Positions 22,019-33,507 of a stretch of DNA of 64,000 nucleotides are shown piece by piece. Made by a program: the position numbers and the translations under genes. Source of the DNA: Proteromonas lacertae (taxonomy: Eukaryota; Sar; Bigyra; Opalinata; Proteromonadidae); contig NGBS01000593.1 of assembly GCA_002245135.1 (NCBI GenBank), forward strand, positions 94,671 to 158,670, read 5' to 3'. Numbering within the stretch: position 1 is the first letter of the stretch; each line of letters begins with the position of its first letter. Under the pieces are notes generated by a model. The model was not told where the DNA came from. It saw only the letters and a program-made list of their open reading frames with translations, and searched no databases.

Positions 22019-25000
22019 CTAACTCTTAGTTTCCTCCATTTTTGACTCAGACATTATTGATATTCTTGTTGGTTTTGCTCCATCATCTCTTTTAGAATCA
22101 TATAATGATGATCTAGTTTCTGAAGGTCTATTGTTATCATTATCACCTCTTTTACTTTCAGCTCATATCTCTTCTTGAAAAATCAACAGTTTCAACAAAC
22201 TTGTTTCTTTCAATTCCTTTGTTAAATATAAACTCTAACTCAGCTAAACTGAAATTGCCATCTCCATCAAAGTCAATATAATCAATAAAACTATCAAAAT
22301 CTTCAGGACTAATTCTACTACCTCTCATTACCAATATATCAAATATTAAATTCTTCTTTATACACATATTATCATCACATTTACTTTCAAACATATCTGT
22401 TATTTCATCAACTTTTGTTATCTTTAATTCATTAATTATTATATTACTAATATCGACTAATGCTTTACCACCATCTATATAATGTATAATTTCATTTTTT
22501 AATTCAGAATAACTGATTTTACCTGAATTATCTGAATCTAAAACTCTAAATAAAGATTTCACATCTTTCTTATCTAAAGGAATTCCTAATTCTTCAAATA
22601 ATGTTTCAAGTTCATTTTCTTCAATTGTACCACTTTTATCTTTATCTATCTTATCAAATATTGATGTAATAGCTGTAATATCACTCTTCTTTGGATTTAC
22701 TACAACACTCAAAGCAACTAATTGTAATCTTCTTGTTACATCATAACCACTGGAATTCTTGATGAATGAATCGAATTTCTTGAATGTAATTGGCTTTTCT
22801 TTATCATATATATTGATTACATCATATAAATTATTCAACTATTTAAATATAAATAAAAGTAAATAAAATATACAGATTTTTCATTTGGCATATTAATTCC
22901 CCATTTTCTCAAACCATCATCCAAATCTCTTTTATTGAATGTTTTTTCATCATGTGAGAAGTATTCAAATACTTTATCATTTCCACCTAATTCTTTTGAC
23001 TTCTGTTCACATATATATCTGAAATGATCAACGAATTTATTCCATTTTGGACCTATTACACTTAATAGTTCAACAAATGAAACCTATCAATAATATTAAA
23101 TAAAAAGAATATATATATATACAGAACCACTTGAATCTTTATCAATTACTTCAAATACAATTCTACACTCATCTTCAGTGAAATCCATTCCCAATTTCCT
23201 CAATCCATTGTAGAATTCTTTTATCTCAATATTTCCACTTTTATCTCTGTCTAAATACTCAAATATCTCTCTATAATCATGATCTATAGCTTTTCTACCT
23301 ACTACCACTCTTAATTGCTTTAATAATTCATTACTACTACGAATCTTTGGAATATTTGCTGTAGTTGAATTTCTATTTGAAGTTGGTTTATCTTCTAACA
23401 ATTCTGGGAAGAAATATTTGATAAATTCTGAGTAGGTTATAACTTGATTATTGTCAATATCTATTTCACACATTATTGAGATAATATCATCGTTTGAAAG
23501 GTCTTTACTTTCAGGGAAATATTCTCGAATCATTCTCAAGAATTGCTATAATACAATTATAAACTTATGGAAATATATACTTTTCTTGTGATTATCTCTT
23601 TACCATTACTAAATTGATTGAATATTTGACGAATATCACCGTTATTCTTCTTCAATGCATTGTCAAAGGTAAAATGAATAAGGTTCTTTAATTCATTAAT
23701 ATTTGATTGAACTGATGGTTTTATCCAATCAATAAAGTCCATATACATGATGAAATTATGACTTTCAAACTGTTTAAAGATTTCTTTAACTTCAGCATCT
23801 ATTCAATTATAAATAATAATAATAATAAATATACTTGATAAAGCAAAACCACATAATTGTAAAGCACTTTGAAAACTGTAAATATCCATTTTCTTGTTCT
23901 GATAAATATCACATTTCTTAAAACATTTCAATATTATATCTTCCTTCAGTATTCTATACCTTTTATTGCAATATAACTTCAATTCATTTATGTCAATTGC
24001 ACCATTTCCTGAATCATTGAAATATGAATCTGATCCTCCTTTTATCTTTGGTTCATAAATGGATCTGAAGATTTTCAATCTATTTTCAATAATAACAAAC
24101 ATATAAATACGATATTTCTTTCTCTTTATCACAATTACATAATATCAACAACGTTTTAATCTCAATATCTGATAAGTGGATAAACCCCAACATATCTTTC
24201 ATATTCACAGTCAAGCCAAACCTTACATCTAATTCATCAAACATATTCTTATCATGATGACTATTATAACTATCAATTTGTACAATTATCTTATAGTAGA
24301 AATCTCTTATTGATTTATCCAAGTATTCTGTAAATCTATTGGTTGAAATTGCATAGCCTTCATCGAAACTATCATACACTATTCTCAATGTTCTATTGTC
24401 TAATTCAATCTTTAAGTCTGACATTGCTTTCATGAATTCATCAAAGTCTAAATATCCATTTCTATCTATATCGATATTGTTGAATAATTTCTTGAAGTTA
24501 AATACACCATATTCTTTCTAATAATAATAATAATATGACTATACAATAATTGCATTTCTGATTATATCAAGTGGATTTTCATCTTCACTATTTGAATAGA
24601 TATATATATATTTATACATGGAATTTAACAATTGAGTAAAGTATTTATAACTAACCATATTTTGATTATTCTTATCTCTAAATACACTACAAATTTCATC
24701 CAATTATATTAATTAAGGAAAGCATATAAACAAAATATAAAAAGTATATAAAAAGATATTAGTTTAGAATCAATCTGTAACATATTATTCATTACATCTT
24801 TGAAATCCAACATTGAAATAACTCCTTTTCCATCTCTATCTCTTCTATTAAACTCCTTAATCAAATCACCAACTGTTTTATCAGCTCTATATAAACAATT
24901 CTTTGTAATTTCCTTCAAATCATTCATTGAATAAATATCACTATATTGTGGTATATAACTGGTAAGATAATCATTATTTCCATTAGTATTGGTGTTTACT

Positions 25001-28000
25001 GGTACAATATATGGATCTTGAAGTAATTCAGAACCTCCATCTGGCATCATTGTTTCATATTCTACATTTAAGTAATTATCATTATCATTATTATTTAATT
25101 TAGTACTTTTTCTATTTGTAGGAAGGATTGTGGGTAATGGAGCATCAATTGTAATAAATCCCAATGTATTTAAACATTTCTAATATAAGTAGAATATAAT
25201 AATATATACAGTAAATTCTGATTGACTTAATGTTGATTGTTTTTGATTTTGGCATTCTGCTATAAACACTCGATTTAATCTTTCTACTCCTTCTTCATCA
25301 CTAAAATGACATAGTTGATTTCTCACTTTCTCTTCAATCATTATATATTCTCTATCTAATGGTTTAGCGAATAACATTAATTCATAATTACTGATTATTC
25401 CATCTCCAACACTATCACATATTTTGAATATTGAACTGATATCTTCATCGTTGAAATTTATATCATTCTTGGTGAAGATTGAACAGATTTTACTTCTATC
25501 CAACTAATTCAATATATAACAATAAAATATACTCTATCAGGTATCTTTTTAAATATTCTATCAACATCCGTTCCATCTTTTTCTAATCGACAAAATTCCA
25601 TTCGTATTTTTCTCTCTGAATTTCGATCATTTTGATTGATATGCATATGATTTAAGAATCGAACATAATCTATTTCATCTTTCTTATAATCATCTCTAAA
25701 TCGATTCATTAAGTAACTTATTTGTTCTTTTGTTAGAGTTAATCCACTTTCAGCAATACCAGGAATGTAGAATGGTTCTTTCCATTCCATTTTTATTAAG
25801 ATATTACCTGTTGTTGAATTACCATCATGGATCTATTCATTATATAATTATATTATTTTTATACAGGACAGACTTTTGAGGCTATTGCATTTCCTCTACA
25901 TATTTCTTTCAATAATATTTTACAAGTTCCAATATAACCATCATTCTCAGAATTTATATATTTATCCTAATCAATAATATAATTTAATAATTTCTATATA
26001 TAATATATATACATTTCCATCAATAACATCAACACTGATATAATCTTTCATCATATTATCTATCTCATCTATTGTCATTTTCACTGGAATTCTTACAACA
26101 AAGTTATATATTGGATCATATGTATTGTATTGTATACTTGAACTACTCTCAACTTCAGCATATGGGAATCTTACCAACAAATATGGGTTTGGCTTGGTTG
26201 GAAGCTTGTTGATTTTTGCGGAGATTACTGTCAAGATGAGAGTATTATGTTCTTGAATTGTGAAACTACCATCTGAATTACCCATCTATATAAATTAATA
26301 ATAATAATATTATTATATGAATACTTTGCTATTATCTTCAATATAATACAACCATCTTGAATTCAATGGATATTTCAAATTTCTTCTAACTGTCAAATGA
26401 CCAATACATTGATTATCATTATTATCTCTAATTTCTAAGTCTTTTAAACTACTGGTATTGGATAAAAATAATTTCTTCACTGATATTTCCACTATTCCTA
26501 TTAATACTGGTTCATGATGAATTCTATAGATTTCTATTGTAAATCGATCTTCTAATAAATTCTCTAAAATATCATCAACTATATTGTAAGACAAGATCTG
26601 CTCACATTGTGGCATCAAGCCAGTCAAGCCATCCACTTTTACTGGTTCAAACTGTCCAAATAGACAAATAAAGAAGGTATGATCAGCAAAGGAGAAGTAT
26701 TCACTCATATAATTGATGTTATTTATTGTAATATCCAAAGTGTTGTAAGTCAAATCATCTTCATTTCCAGTTGCTTTATTTCGAGTTAATGTCAAATCAT
26801 TTTCTTCGTATTTATTATAATTATATTTCTCAGAAACATTCTTCAGTTTATTCTGTAACATTTTATTCCTCTTCACTTCATTTTCATATTTCTTAATCAA
26901 TAGATTGTAATTTGCTTGTAAACTCTCATTCTGGGCTTTGATATTCAATTGATCATTATGAATCAAATTATTTGCTTTTTCATGAGCAGCTAAGAGTTGT
27001 TGCAGTCTAATTACATCATTTTCTGATGTTTGTAATTGACCTTTTAATGTCATATACTTGTCTTGAATATAAGCACTATGAAATAATAATAATAATAATA
27101 ATATACAGATTTGGAGGTCTTTCCAGTCCAATCAATATCATCACCAATTTGACCAGCTTCTTGCATTTCTTTTCTTCTTAAAACATAAGTAATTGCTTCT
27201 TGAATATCTTCATCAGATGCTTCACCATTCATTAATCTTCTAATCTTTTCCTAATACAAATATAATATATATATATATACTTCAATTACATTGGTTTTAT
27301 TATTTGATTCAGCTTCAACTATTCTTTGTTGTAATACTCTATTCACTTCTTGGAACTTTGCATTTTGTGCATTTAACTCAGTACATTCATCTCTTAATTG
27401 TAATAATTCAACTTCTTTATTCTTCAATTGACTTACCAAATGTTGGATTTTTTCTTTATCCTTTTTATTCGATCTTCCTGAATTACTATCATCAAAATCA
27501 CTGTGAAGAATTGGTTGTTCTACTGGTTTAAACTGTTGACTAATTGCTTCAACTATTTAATAATAATAATAATCAATAAATATACGTGATTGTAACTGTT
27601 TAGTTGTATTTTCAGCATGTTTTGAATCATTACCTGATGAATTTCTTTTTAACATTTCTATTCTATCTCTTAAATCATTATTAATCTCTTTTTCTCGATC
27701 TATTTCACTTTCTAAATTGATTAATTTGTTATCTTTTTCACGAATTCTAATAATATAAATAATATATATATATACTCTGATAATAATTTGTTATAATTAT
27801 TCTTCCAATCAGGTTGACTTTTCAATTGCTCATTCTCTATTAATAACTGTTGATATCTGAATTTAATATCCTGATAATCTCTCTTTAACCCAATTTCATC
27901 TTCTTCCATTCCATTCATCTCTTTTAGTGCTAAATTTTCTTCTCTTAATTCAACTAATTGCTTTTCCATTCGTAGTAGTCTAAGTTTTAATTCTTCGATT

Positions 28001-28577
28001 AGTCTTTGCATTGATGCTCCATCTTTTCCTGCTTTGGCCATTGCCATTCGGATTGATTCATTGAGACGAGCTTCACTGGTTGAGCTTGTTACTAAATGAC
28101 GGTTTGAAACGGATTTTCTCTTCTTTTCTTCAGCTAATTCTCTCTTCACATTTTCATATCTTTGTTTCCATATTATTGTTTGATTTTCTGAAGACTATAT
28201 ACATTATAAGATGAATAGATACAGCTGCTCTTCTTAGCGGAGGACCATTTGACACTTCATCAAATAATCGTTTGAAATTATTACATTTTATTTTAAAATC
28301 TTCCACAGTTTTAGCATAAGTTGAATTTTCAAATCTTAAATCTCGAGAATCAAATGCTGAAAAATCTTTAGTTGTGTAGCATTTTTTGAATAACTCATAC
28401 AATGTATTATACAATTTTTCTACTTTTGAATAAAAGTCTTCAGTATCTCGAATAAACCTATTTGACAAATAATGTGTAACATAAATACACTAAAGTCAAT
28501 TCGTGATGATTTCTACATGTACAGTGTGGCACAGTATCAGCTGGTTTTGTTTTACTAACTGCTCTACCTTTATTCAT
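22019..28577 (-). CDS. RPGRIP1/RPGRIP1L-like coiled-coil, C2 and EF-hand protein
   Basis: One multi-exon gene of about 1,950 residues, starting MNKGRAVSKTK at 28577; all joins checked by frame. The N-terminal part (28450-26800) is coiled coil (LIEELKLRLLRMEKQLVELR; LLQLRDECTELNAQNAKFQE). It is followed by two C2 domains of the RPGRIP1 kind: first about 26790-26320 (NTLDITINNINY, FEPVKVDGLTGLMP), second about 26285-25790 (LILTVISAKINKLP, PYLLVRFPYAEVE). The rest is a chain of about nine EF-hand loops, several canonical (DIDRNGYLDFDEF, DRDKSGNIEIKEF, DKDKSGTIEENEL, DSDNSGKISYSEL, DFDGDGNFSLAEL). RPGRIP1/1L proteins sit at the ciliary transition zone, which implies flagella. The EF-hand array would add calcium sensing. 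Near 22160 the frame must slip by one base to reach a basic Ser-rich tail; otherwise the protein stops at DMS. Confidence 0.8.
24704..24759 (-). other. Candidate U12-type (AT-AA) intron in the EF-hand gene
   Basis: Between exons encoding ...MLQIDSKL and LDEICSVFRDK there is no GT-AG pair that keeps frame. Removing 24759-24704 (56 nt) does. On the minus strand this begins ATATCTTTTT (U12 consensus ATATCCTTT) and contains TTCCTTAAT, matching the U12 branch-site consensus TTCCTTRAY, about 10 nt before its end. All the other introns I resolved begin with GT, mostly GTAT, and end in AG. Terminal dinucleotides would be AT-AA, a rare but documented U12 subtype. Confidence 0.55.
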
Positions 28578-28680
28578 TTCATAAATTTAAAAATATAAAA
28601 AGCTTGATTTGAATATGTTTGAAACATTTAGTCGTTTCATAATAAACAAAAATTACATATATGTCAATTTAAATAAATTA

Positions 28681-31359
28681 TTATATTGTATATGTACGTT
28701 TATATTGATTATTATCTTCACTTCTAAGTAATACTGTTAAATTCCCTTTTTCATTTAATTCAAATGTCACTTCAACATAACCATTTTTACTTTTAGTTAA
28801 TTCAATTGAATCTATCATATGCCTTTTTTTATGATAATATTCATCACTTTCATATATTTGTATTTGTCTAAAACTGTCTTTACAATAGATTCTTTTTGTT
28901 ATTTTACATGGATATGATGAAAATCTCTTTATCATTTCTTCATTAACAAAATTCATCCCATCTTCTGAAGATGATTTAAATTTATTATGTATTTTATATC
29001 TTGAAAAATCATCAGTATATAATGATCTAGCATATATTCCACAACCTATTGCTACTGCTTCATCAGGGTTTATACTTCTGCAAATTATTCCATTTCCTTT
29101 AAATAACTGCTTTATATATCCTTCAATCGCTGGTATTCTACTTGATCCACCAACTAGAATTATGTAATCTATATCATCAGGTTTTAAATTACATTTATTT
29201 AATGTTGAATTTAACATATCTATTGTTCTTTGAAATATATCTTTACATATTTCATTTAGTTTTGATCGGCAAAATTTTATATCATATTCAATATCTTCAA
29301 GTGATAAATCAAAATTACAATCATTCATTTGGGATAAAATTACTTTTGTTTTTTCACATGCAGCATGAATTCTCATTTTATATCTGTCATTCTTTTCTAT
29401 ATTAATATTGTATATTTTTTTAATATATTCTTCGATTTTTCTTGTTATATCTTCACCTCCTAAATGATTATCACCATTTGTTTCTAATATTTCGATATTA
29501 TTATCATTCAAATTAATAATTGTCACATTAAATGTACCTCCTCCAAAATCATATACCATTATTTTACATACTTTCCTATTTATTATATCACTTGCTTCAA
29601 GATAAGCTAAAACAGCAGCTACAGGTTCTTCTATCAATTGAACATTCACTAAACCAGCTTGTTTTGCTGCTTCAATTATTGATAGTCTTTGCTTGTTTGT
29701 AAAAAAAGCAGGAACTCCAACTGCAACTAATATATCTTTTACATCAATCTCTTTTGGTATTGCAAACATACTTTCAACTGTATAATTGTGAATATATCTT
29801 ATAATTTTTGATTCAACATCAATTGGAAGTACACTGATTATTCTATCTTTTACACTGATATTATAAACTGGAATATTTTCCTTTTTAACTAATTTAAATG
29901 GATATAATTTCATTTCATCCTCATCTATATCATCATAATCTATTCCGATAAATCTTTTAGAATCATAAACAAATGAAACATCTTTTTTCATTTTCATATT
30001 ATAGGCAGCATCACCAACAACAACCGAATAATCATCTTTATAAGCAACACAAGAGGGAAATGAGTTAGATTGAGATGAATTAGTATTAACCATGTTAATT
30101 TTACCTAATCTAATGAAAGAAGCATGTGAAAAAGTAGTTCCTAAATCAATTCCATATGAATATAAAGGAAGATCTTTTATTGTTAGTTCAAAACTCAACG
30201 ATCTTGGTAATGAGTATTTGATTATATATTTCTTCAAATTATTGGCATAATGAGCACATCCTTTTGCTACTACTTCATCAGGATTGATAGAATAAAGAAC
30301 TTTACCATAATGTGATAAAGTACTTTTTATTTTCGGTATTAAGCAAGATCTACCCACAAGAATAGAACAATCTATATTTGTAAGAGTAATTGCTAAACCA
30401 TCAAGTAAATCATTAATTATATCTATTGTTTTGTTGATATATCCACTTATTTTTTCTTCAAACAATGAACGAGATATACTTACCTCCAAATCATCATCTT
30501 CAACATATATGCTTGTTTCTTCATACATAGTTAAACATTTTTTAGCATTCTCGCACGCCATGGTTATCCTTTTCATCTTCTTTTCATTATTTCGATGGTT
30601 TGAATCATATTCTTCTCTTCCCACTTCTTTAAGATAATAATCTATTAATATTTTGGTGAAATAATCTCCGCCAACACCATTATCCTGACTTTCGTTTATA
30701 ATTCTAAATTCATTGTTACTACATATAACTATTGATGCTTTAAAATAATTACTTCTTAATTCATACACCAAAATGTAATTTTTCTTTAACTGTATTGCTT
30801 TCTCACCAACATAAGCTAAAACAGCTGCTACAGGTTCTGGTATGAGATATATATTTTTTAATCCTGCTTGTTCTGCTGCTGTAATAGTTGCATACCTTTG
30901 CTTACTAGTAAATGATGATGGAACTCCAATTGCTAAATTATAATTATCTTTTGATAATTTTTTATATGATAAATATTGAACTGCTTGTAAATCTATATAT
31001 TCAATAATTTTAGATGTTACATTAATTGGTGATACATATATAGTATTATTATTGTGAACTAATTCATATTTAATACTATTCTTTGCATTTACTAATTTAT
31101 ATTTTTTCTTATTTTTATCTACTTCATACCATTTCTTTCCAATATACTTCTTCGAATCATAGAGTAAAGAATATTTCGTAACACCTTTAGTATTTTTAGC
31201 AATCTCTCCAACACATAAAATTTTACTGCTTTTGTTATAATATACATATGATGGTATTGATGGCTTTCCATTTAACTCAACAGTCTTAATACCATTATTA
31301 AATGTTTCAATTGCGATACAAGATGAATTTAAACCTAAATCTATGCCATATGAATACAT
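28681..31359 (-). CDS. Tandem double-Hsp70 protein (degenerate plus intact ATPase domain)
   Basis: Single-exon frame of 892 residues with two Hsp70 nucleotide-binding domains in one chain. Domain 1 (about 1-400) starts YSYGIDLGLNSSC and keeps EPVAAVLAYVG, but the phosphate-2 loop reads VYELRSNYF instead of DFGGGT, and the adenosine motif reads LVGRSCLIPK. Domain 2 (about 402-780) starts YSYGIDLGTTFSH and keeps IEEPVAAVLAY, VYDFGGGTFNV, HLGGEDI and ILVGGSSRIP, so it looks ATPase-competent. After it comes only about 110 residues, a beta-type substrate-binding fragment without a long helical lid or EEVD. There is no signal peptide. I infer a specialised cytosolic chaperone or regulatory heterodimer-in-one, in which domain 1 is a pseudo-ATPase. 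Confidence 0.88.
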   Translation of the reverse strand: MYSYGIDLGLNSSCIAIETFNNGIKTVELNGKPSIPSYVYYNKSSKILCVGEIAKNTKGVTKYSLLYDSKKYIGKKWYEVDKNKKKYKLVNAKNSIKYELVHNNNTIYVSPINVTSKIIEYIDLQAVQYLSYKKLSKDNYNLAIGVPSSFTSKQRYATITAAEQAGLKNIYLIPEPVAAVLAYVGEKAIQLKKNYILVYELRSNYFKASIVICSNNEFRIINESQDNGVGGDYFTKILIDYYLKEVGREEYDSNHRNNEKKMKRITMACENAKKCLTMYEETSIYVEDDDLEVSISRSLFEEKISGYINKTIDIINDLLDGLAITLTNIDCSILVGRSCLIPKIKSTLSHYGKVLYSINPDEVVAKGCAHYANNLKKYIIKYSLPRSLSFELTIKDLPLYSYGIDLGTTFSHASFIRLGKINMVNTNSSQSNSFPSCVAYKDDYSVVVGDAAYNMKMKKDVSFVYDSKRFIGIDYDDIDEDEMKLYPFKLVKKENIPVYNISVKDRIISVLPIDVESKIIRYIHNYTVESMFAIPKEIDVKDILVAVGVPAFFTNKQRLSIIEAAKQAGLVNVQLIEEPVAAVLAYLEASDIINRKVCKIMVYDFGGGTFNVTIINLNDNNIEILETNGDNHLGGEDITRKIEEYIKKIYNINIEKNDRYKMRIHAACEKTKVILSQMNDCNFDLSLEDIEYDIKFCRSKLNEICKDIFQRTIDMLNSTLNKCNLKPDDIDYIILVGGSSRIPAIEGYIKQLFKGNGIICRSINPDEAVAIGCGIYARSLYTDDFSRYKIHNKFKSSSEDGMNFVNEEMIKRFSSYPCKITKRIYCKDSFRQIQIYESDEYYHKKRHMIDSIELTKSKNGYVEVTFELNEKGNLTVLLRSEDNNQYKRTYTI

Positions 31360-31502
31360 TTATAAATGTAAAATCCTCTTCAATTGTAATGTAAAATGAA
31401 AATTTAAAAATAGATGTCAAACATTCAAATCAAGCTTTCGATTTAAAATCTCAATAAAAAACATAGATAATCATATCAAATATTCAAATAAGTATAATAA
31501 AT

Positions 31503-32887
31503 TTAGACATATTTTAAATCTTCATCACTCCAATTTGGTTCTGGACCACCTTCTTTCAATCTCAGTATTATCTCTTTAAACGTTGGTCTCTTGTTTGGAT
31601 CATGTGCCCAACAATCACTAATTAATTTAGAATACCATTGAGGACAATCAGGAGGAATTGTTGGTCTTCTTCGGTGAGTATGAACTACCATAGCCACTTG
31701 TAGAGGTTCTAAACCAGCATAAGGTGTTTGTCGAGTATAAATCTCCCACAAATTAATACCAAAACTATAAATATCAGCCTTTTCACTATATAATTGTCCT
31801 CCAATCACTTCAGGAGCCATCCATTGGAATGTTCCACATTGGCTTGTCATTAAAGCTTGACTACCATCTCCAGCTTTGAATCGACTCAAACCGAAATCAC
31901 TTATCTTAGCTGTCCATCGACTATTCACTAAAATATTTAAAGATTTTAAATCACGATGAATAATTGGTGTTGGCTGAGTATGTAAGAAATTCATTCCTCT
32001 AGACACATCACGGCTTAATTTCAATCTTAATTGCCAAGGTAACTGAACTATATATTCTTTAGTTTCACTATTTTTCAAGTGTAATAAATCAAATAGATTT
32101 CCATTCTCACAAAATTCTGTTACTAGACAAACTGGATCAAATACTAACCCTTTAAATACTACAATATTAGGATGACTCAATCGATGCATTAAATTAACTT
32201 CACTGTGGAAATCTTTGATTGCTTTATCATTCATTTTAGTCATTAATAAACGCTTAACTGCTACTATTTCTTGATGATAAACTCCTTTATAAACTGTAGC
32301 AAAACCACCAATACCAATTCTTTTACCCATTTGTATATCGTTATATGGAATTGTGATGTTACTCACTTTGAAATCTTCTAATACTTTTGCTAATGCTATT
32401 TTGGCTCTATCTTCTTCATTGTTTAATTCTACTTGAATTGCTGGTTTGGGTGGAAGATTACTCCATTTATTATCTTCTTCTTCCTCTTCCTCTTCTTCTT
32501 CATCATCATCATTGCTACTACTCTTTTCTTCTTCTTCTTCTTCTTCTTCTTCAACTTCTTCGTCATCTTCAACTACACCTTCACCATCAACATTTGATAA
32601 AAATGGATTTTCATATACTGACGGTGATTCTATAGTAGAATCTGATGGTAATAATTCTAACAATGGATCTACTAAAGCAGTATCTTCTTCATCATTCTTT
32701 ATAATACTCTTCTCTTTTTCTTTCTTTGTAGTTGAAGATGATCTTTTAGATGGAGCTACAATTGGTGGAGATGGTAATCTGTTCTTCTTACGTGGAGTAA
32801 GTGTTCCATCTTTATTATTATTATTGAACTTTTTATCTTTTGTTGTTTCTTTAATTGATTCTTTCACTTCTTTGAGTGTTGATTTAG

Positions 32888-32919
<32 letters not shown>

Positions 32920-33485
32920 AGATCTACTCGTGGTGAAATCATTACTGGATTCATTGGTGTAAGTCCACTTTGAGGTAATGAATTACGGTGCATATGCATT
33001 GTCATATTATTAGCCATAGTATTATTATAAAAATTATTTTGATTCATATTGTTCATATTGTTCATATTTCCATTCATTTGATAATTATATGGAACAGAGA
33101 CATTGTGAATGTAATTTGGATATTGATATGGAATTTGCATGTTCATATTATTATTATTATTATTAAAACCACCTCGAGCAGCAGCTGCAGCAGCCATTTG
33201 TTGTTGTCTTAATAGTAACTGTTGTTGTTGTTGTTGTTGTTGGATTAATAACATTGAATTCATTTGAGTGGTATTATTAGGTAGAGATAATCTTTGTTGT
33301 TGTTGTTGTTGTCTTTGTAATTGTTGTTGTTGTTGTAAAAGAATATTATCATTATTTGCATTATTATTGAAATTTACATCTGCAAATAAATCTATATCAT
33401 TATCAACCACTGATCCTTTTAAAGAAGGACTTACACTATCATCTCTTATTGATTCTTTCAATTTATCACCAGAAAGAAATGACAT
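31503..33485 (-). CDS. TKL-family protein kinase with long low-complexity N-terminus
   Basis: The first ATG in frame is at 33485 (MSFLSGDKLKE); codons upstream of it have no ATG and run into the preceding gene. This gives 660 residues. The first 380 are disordered: poly-Q, poly-N, poly-A and MN repeats, a PPPPPTTTTTT stretch, then Glu/Asp runs. The kinase domain has RIGIGGFATVYKG, VAVKRLL, HRDLKSLNILVN, DFGLSRF, CGTFQWMAPEV, DIYSFGINLWEIYTRQTPY and RRPTIPPDCP. All catalytic residues are present. CGTxxWMAPE and the W-E-I-x-T-R segment are typical tyrosine-kinase-like features. The gap to the upstream gene stop is only 22 bp, so promoter and terminator must overlap. Confidence 0.88.
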
Positions 33486-33507
33486 CTTTTCATCAGGAGT
33501 TTCAGCA

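Noticed and set aside
25797-26285. A gene boundary between the C2 protein and the EF-hand protein
   Set aside because: The second C2 domain continues across introns in frame into the EF-hand exons, and no start codon with upstream spacer is needed.
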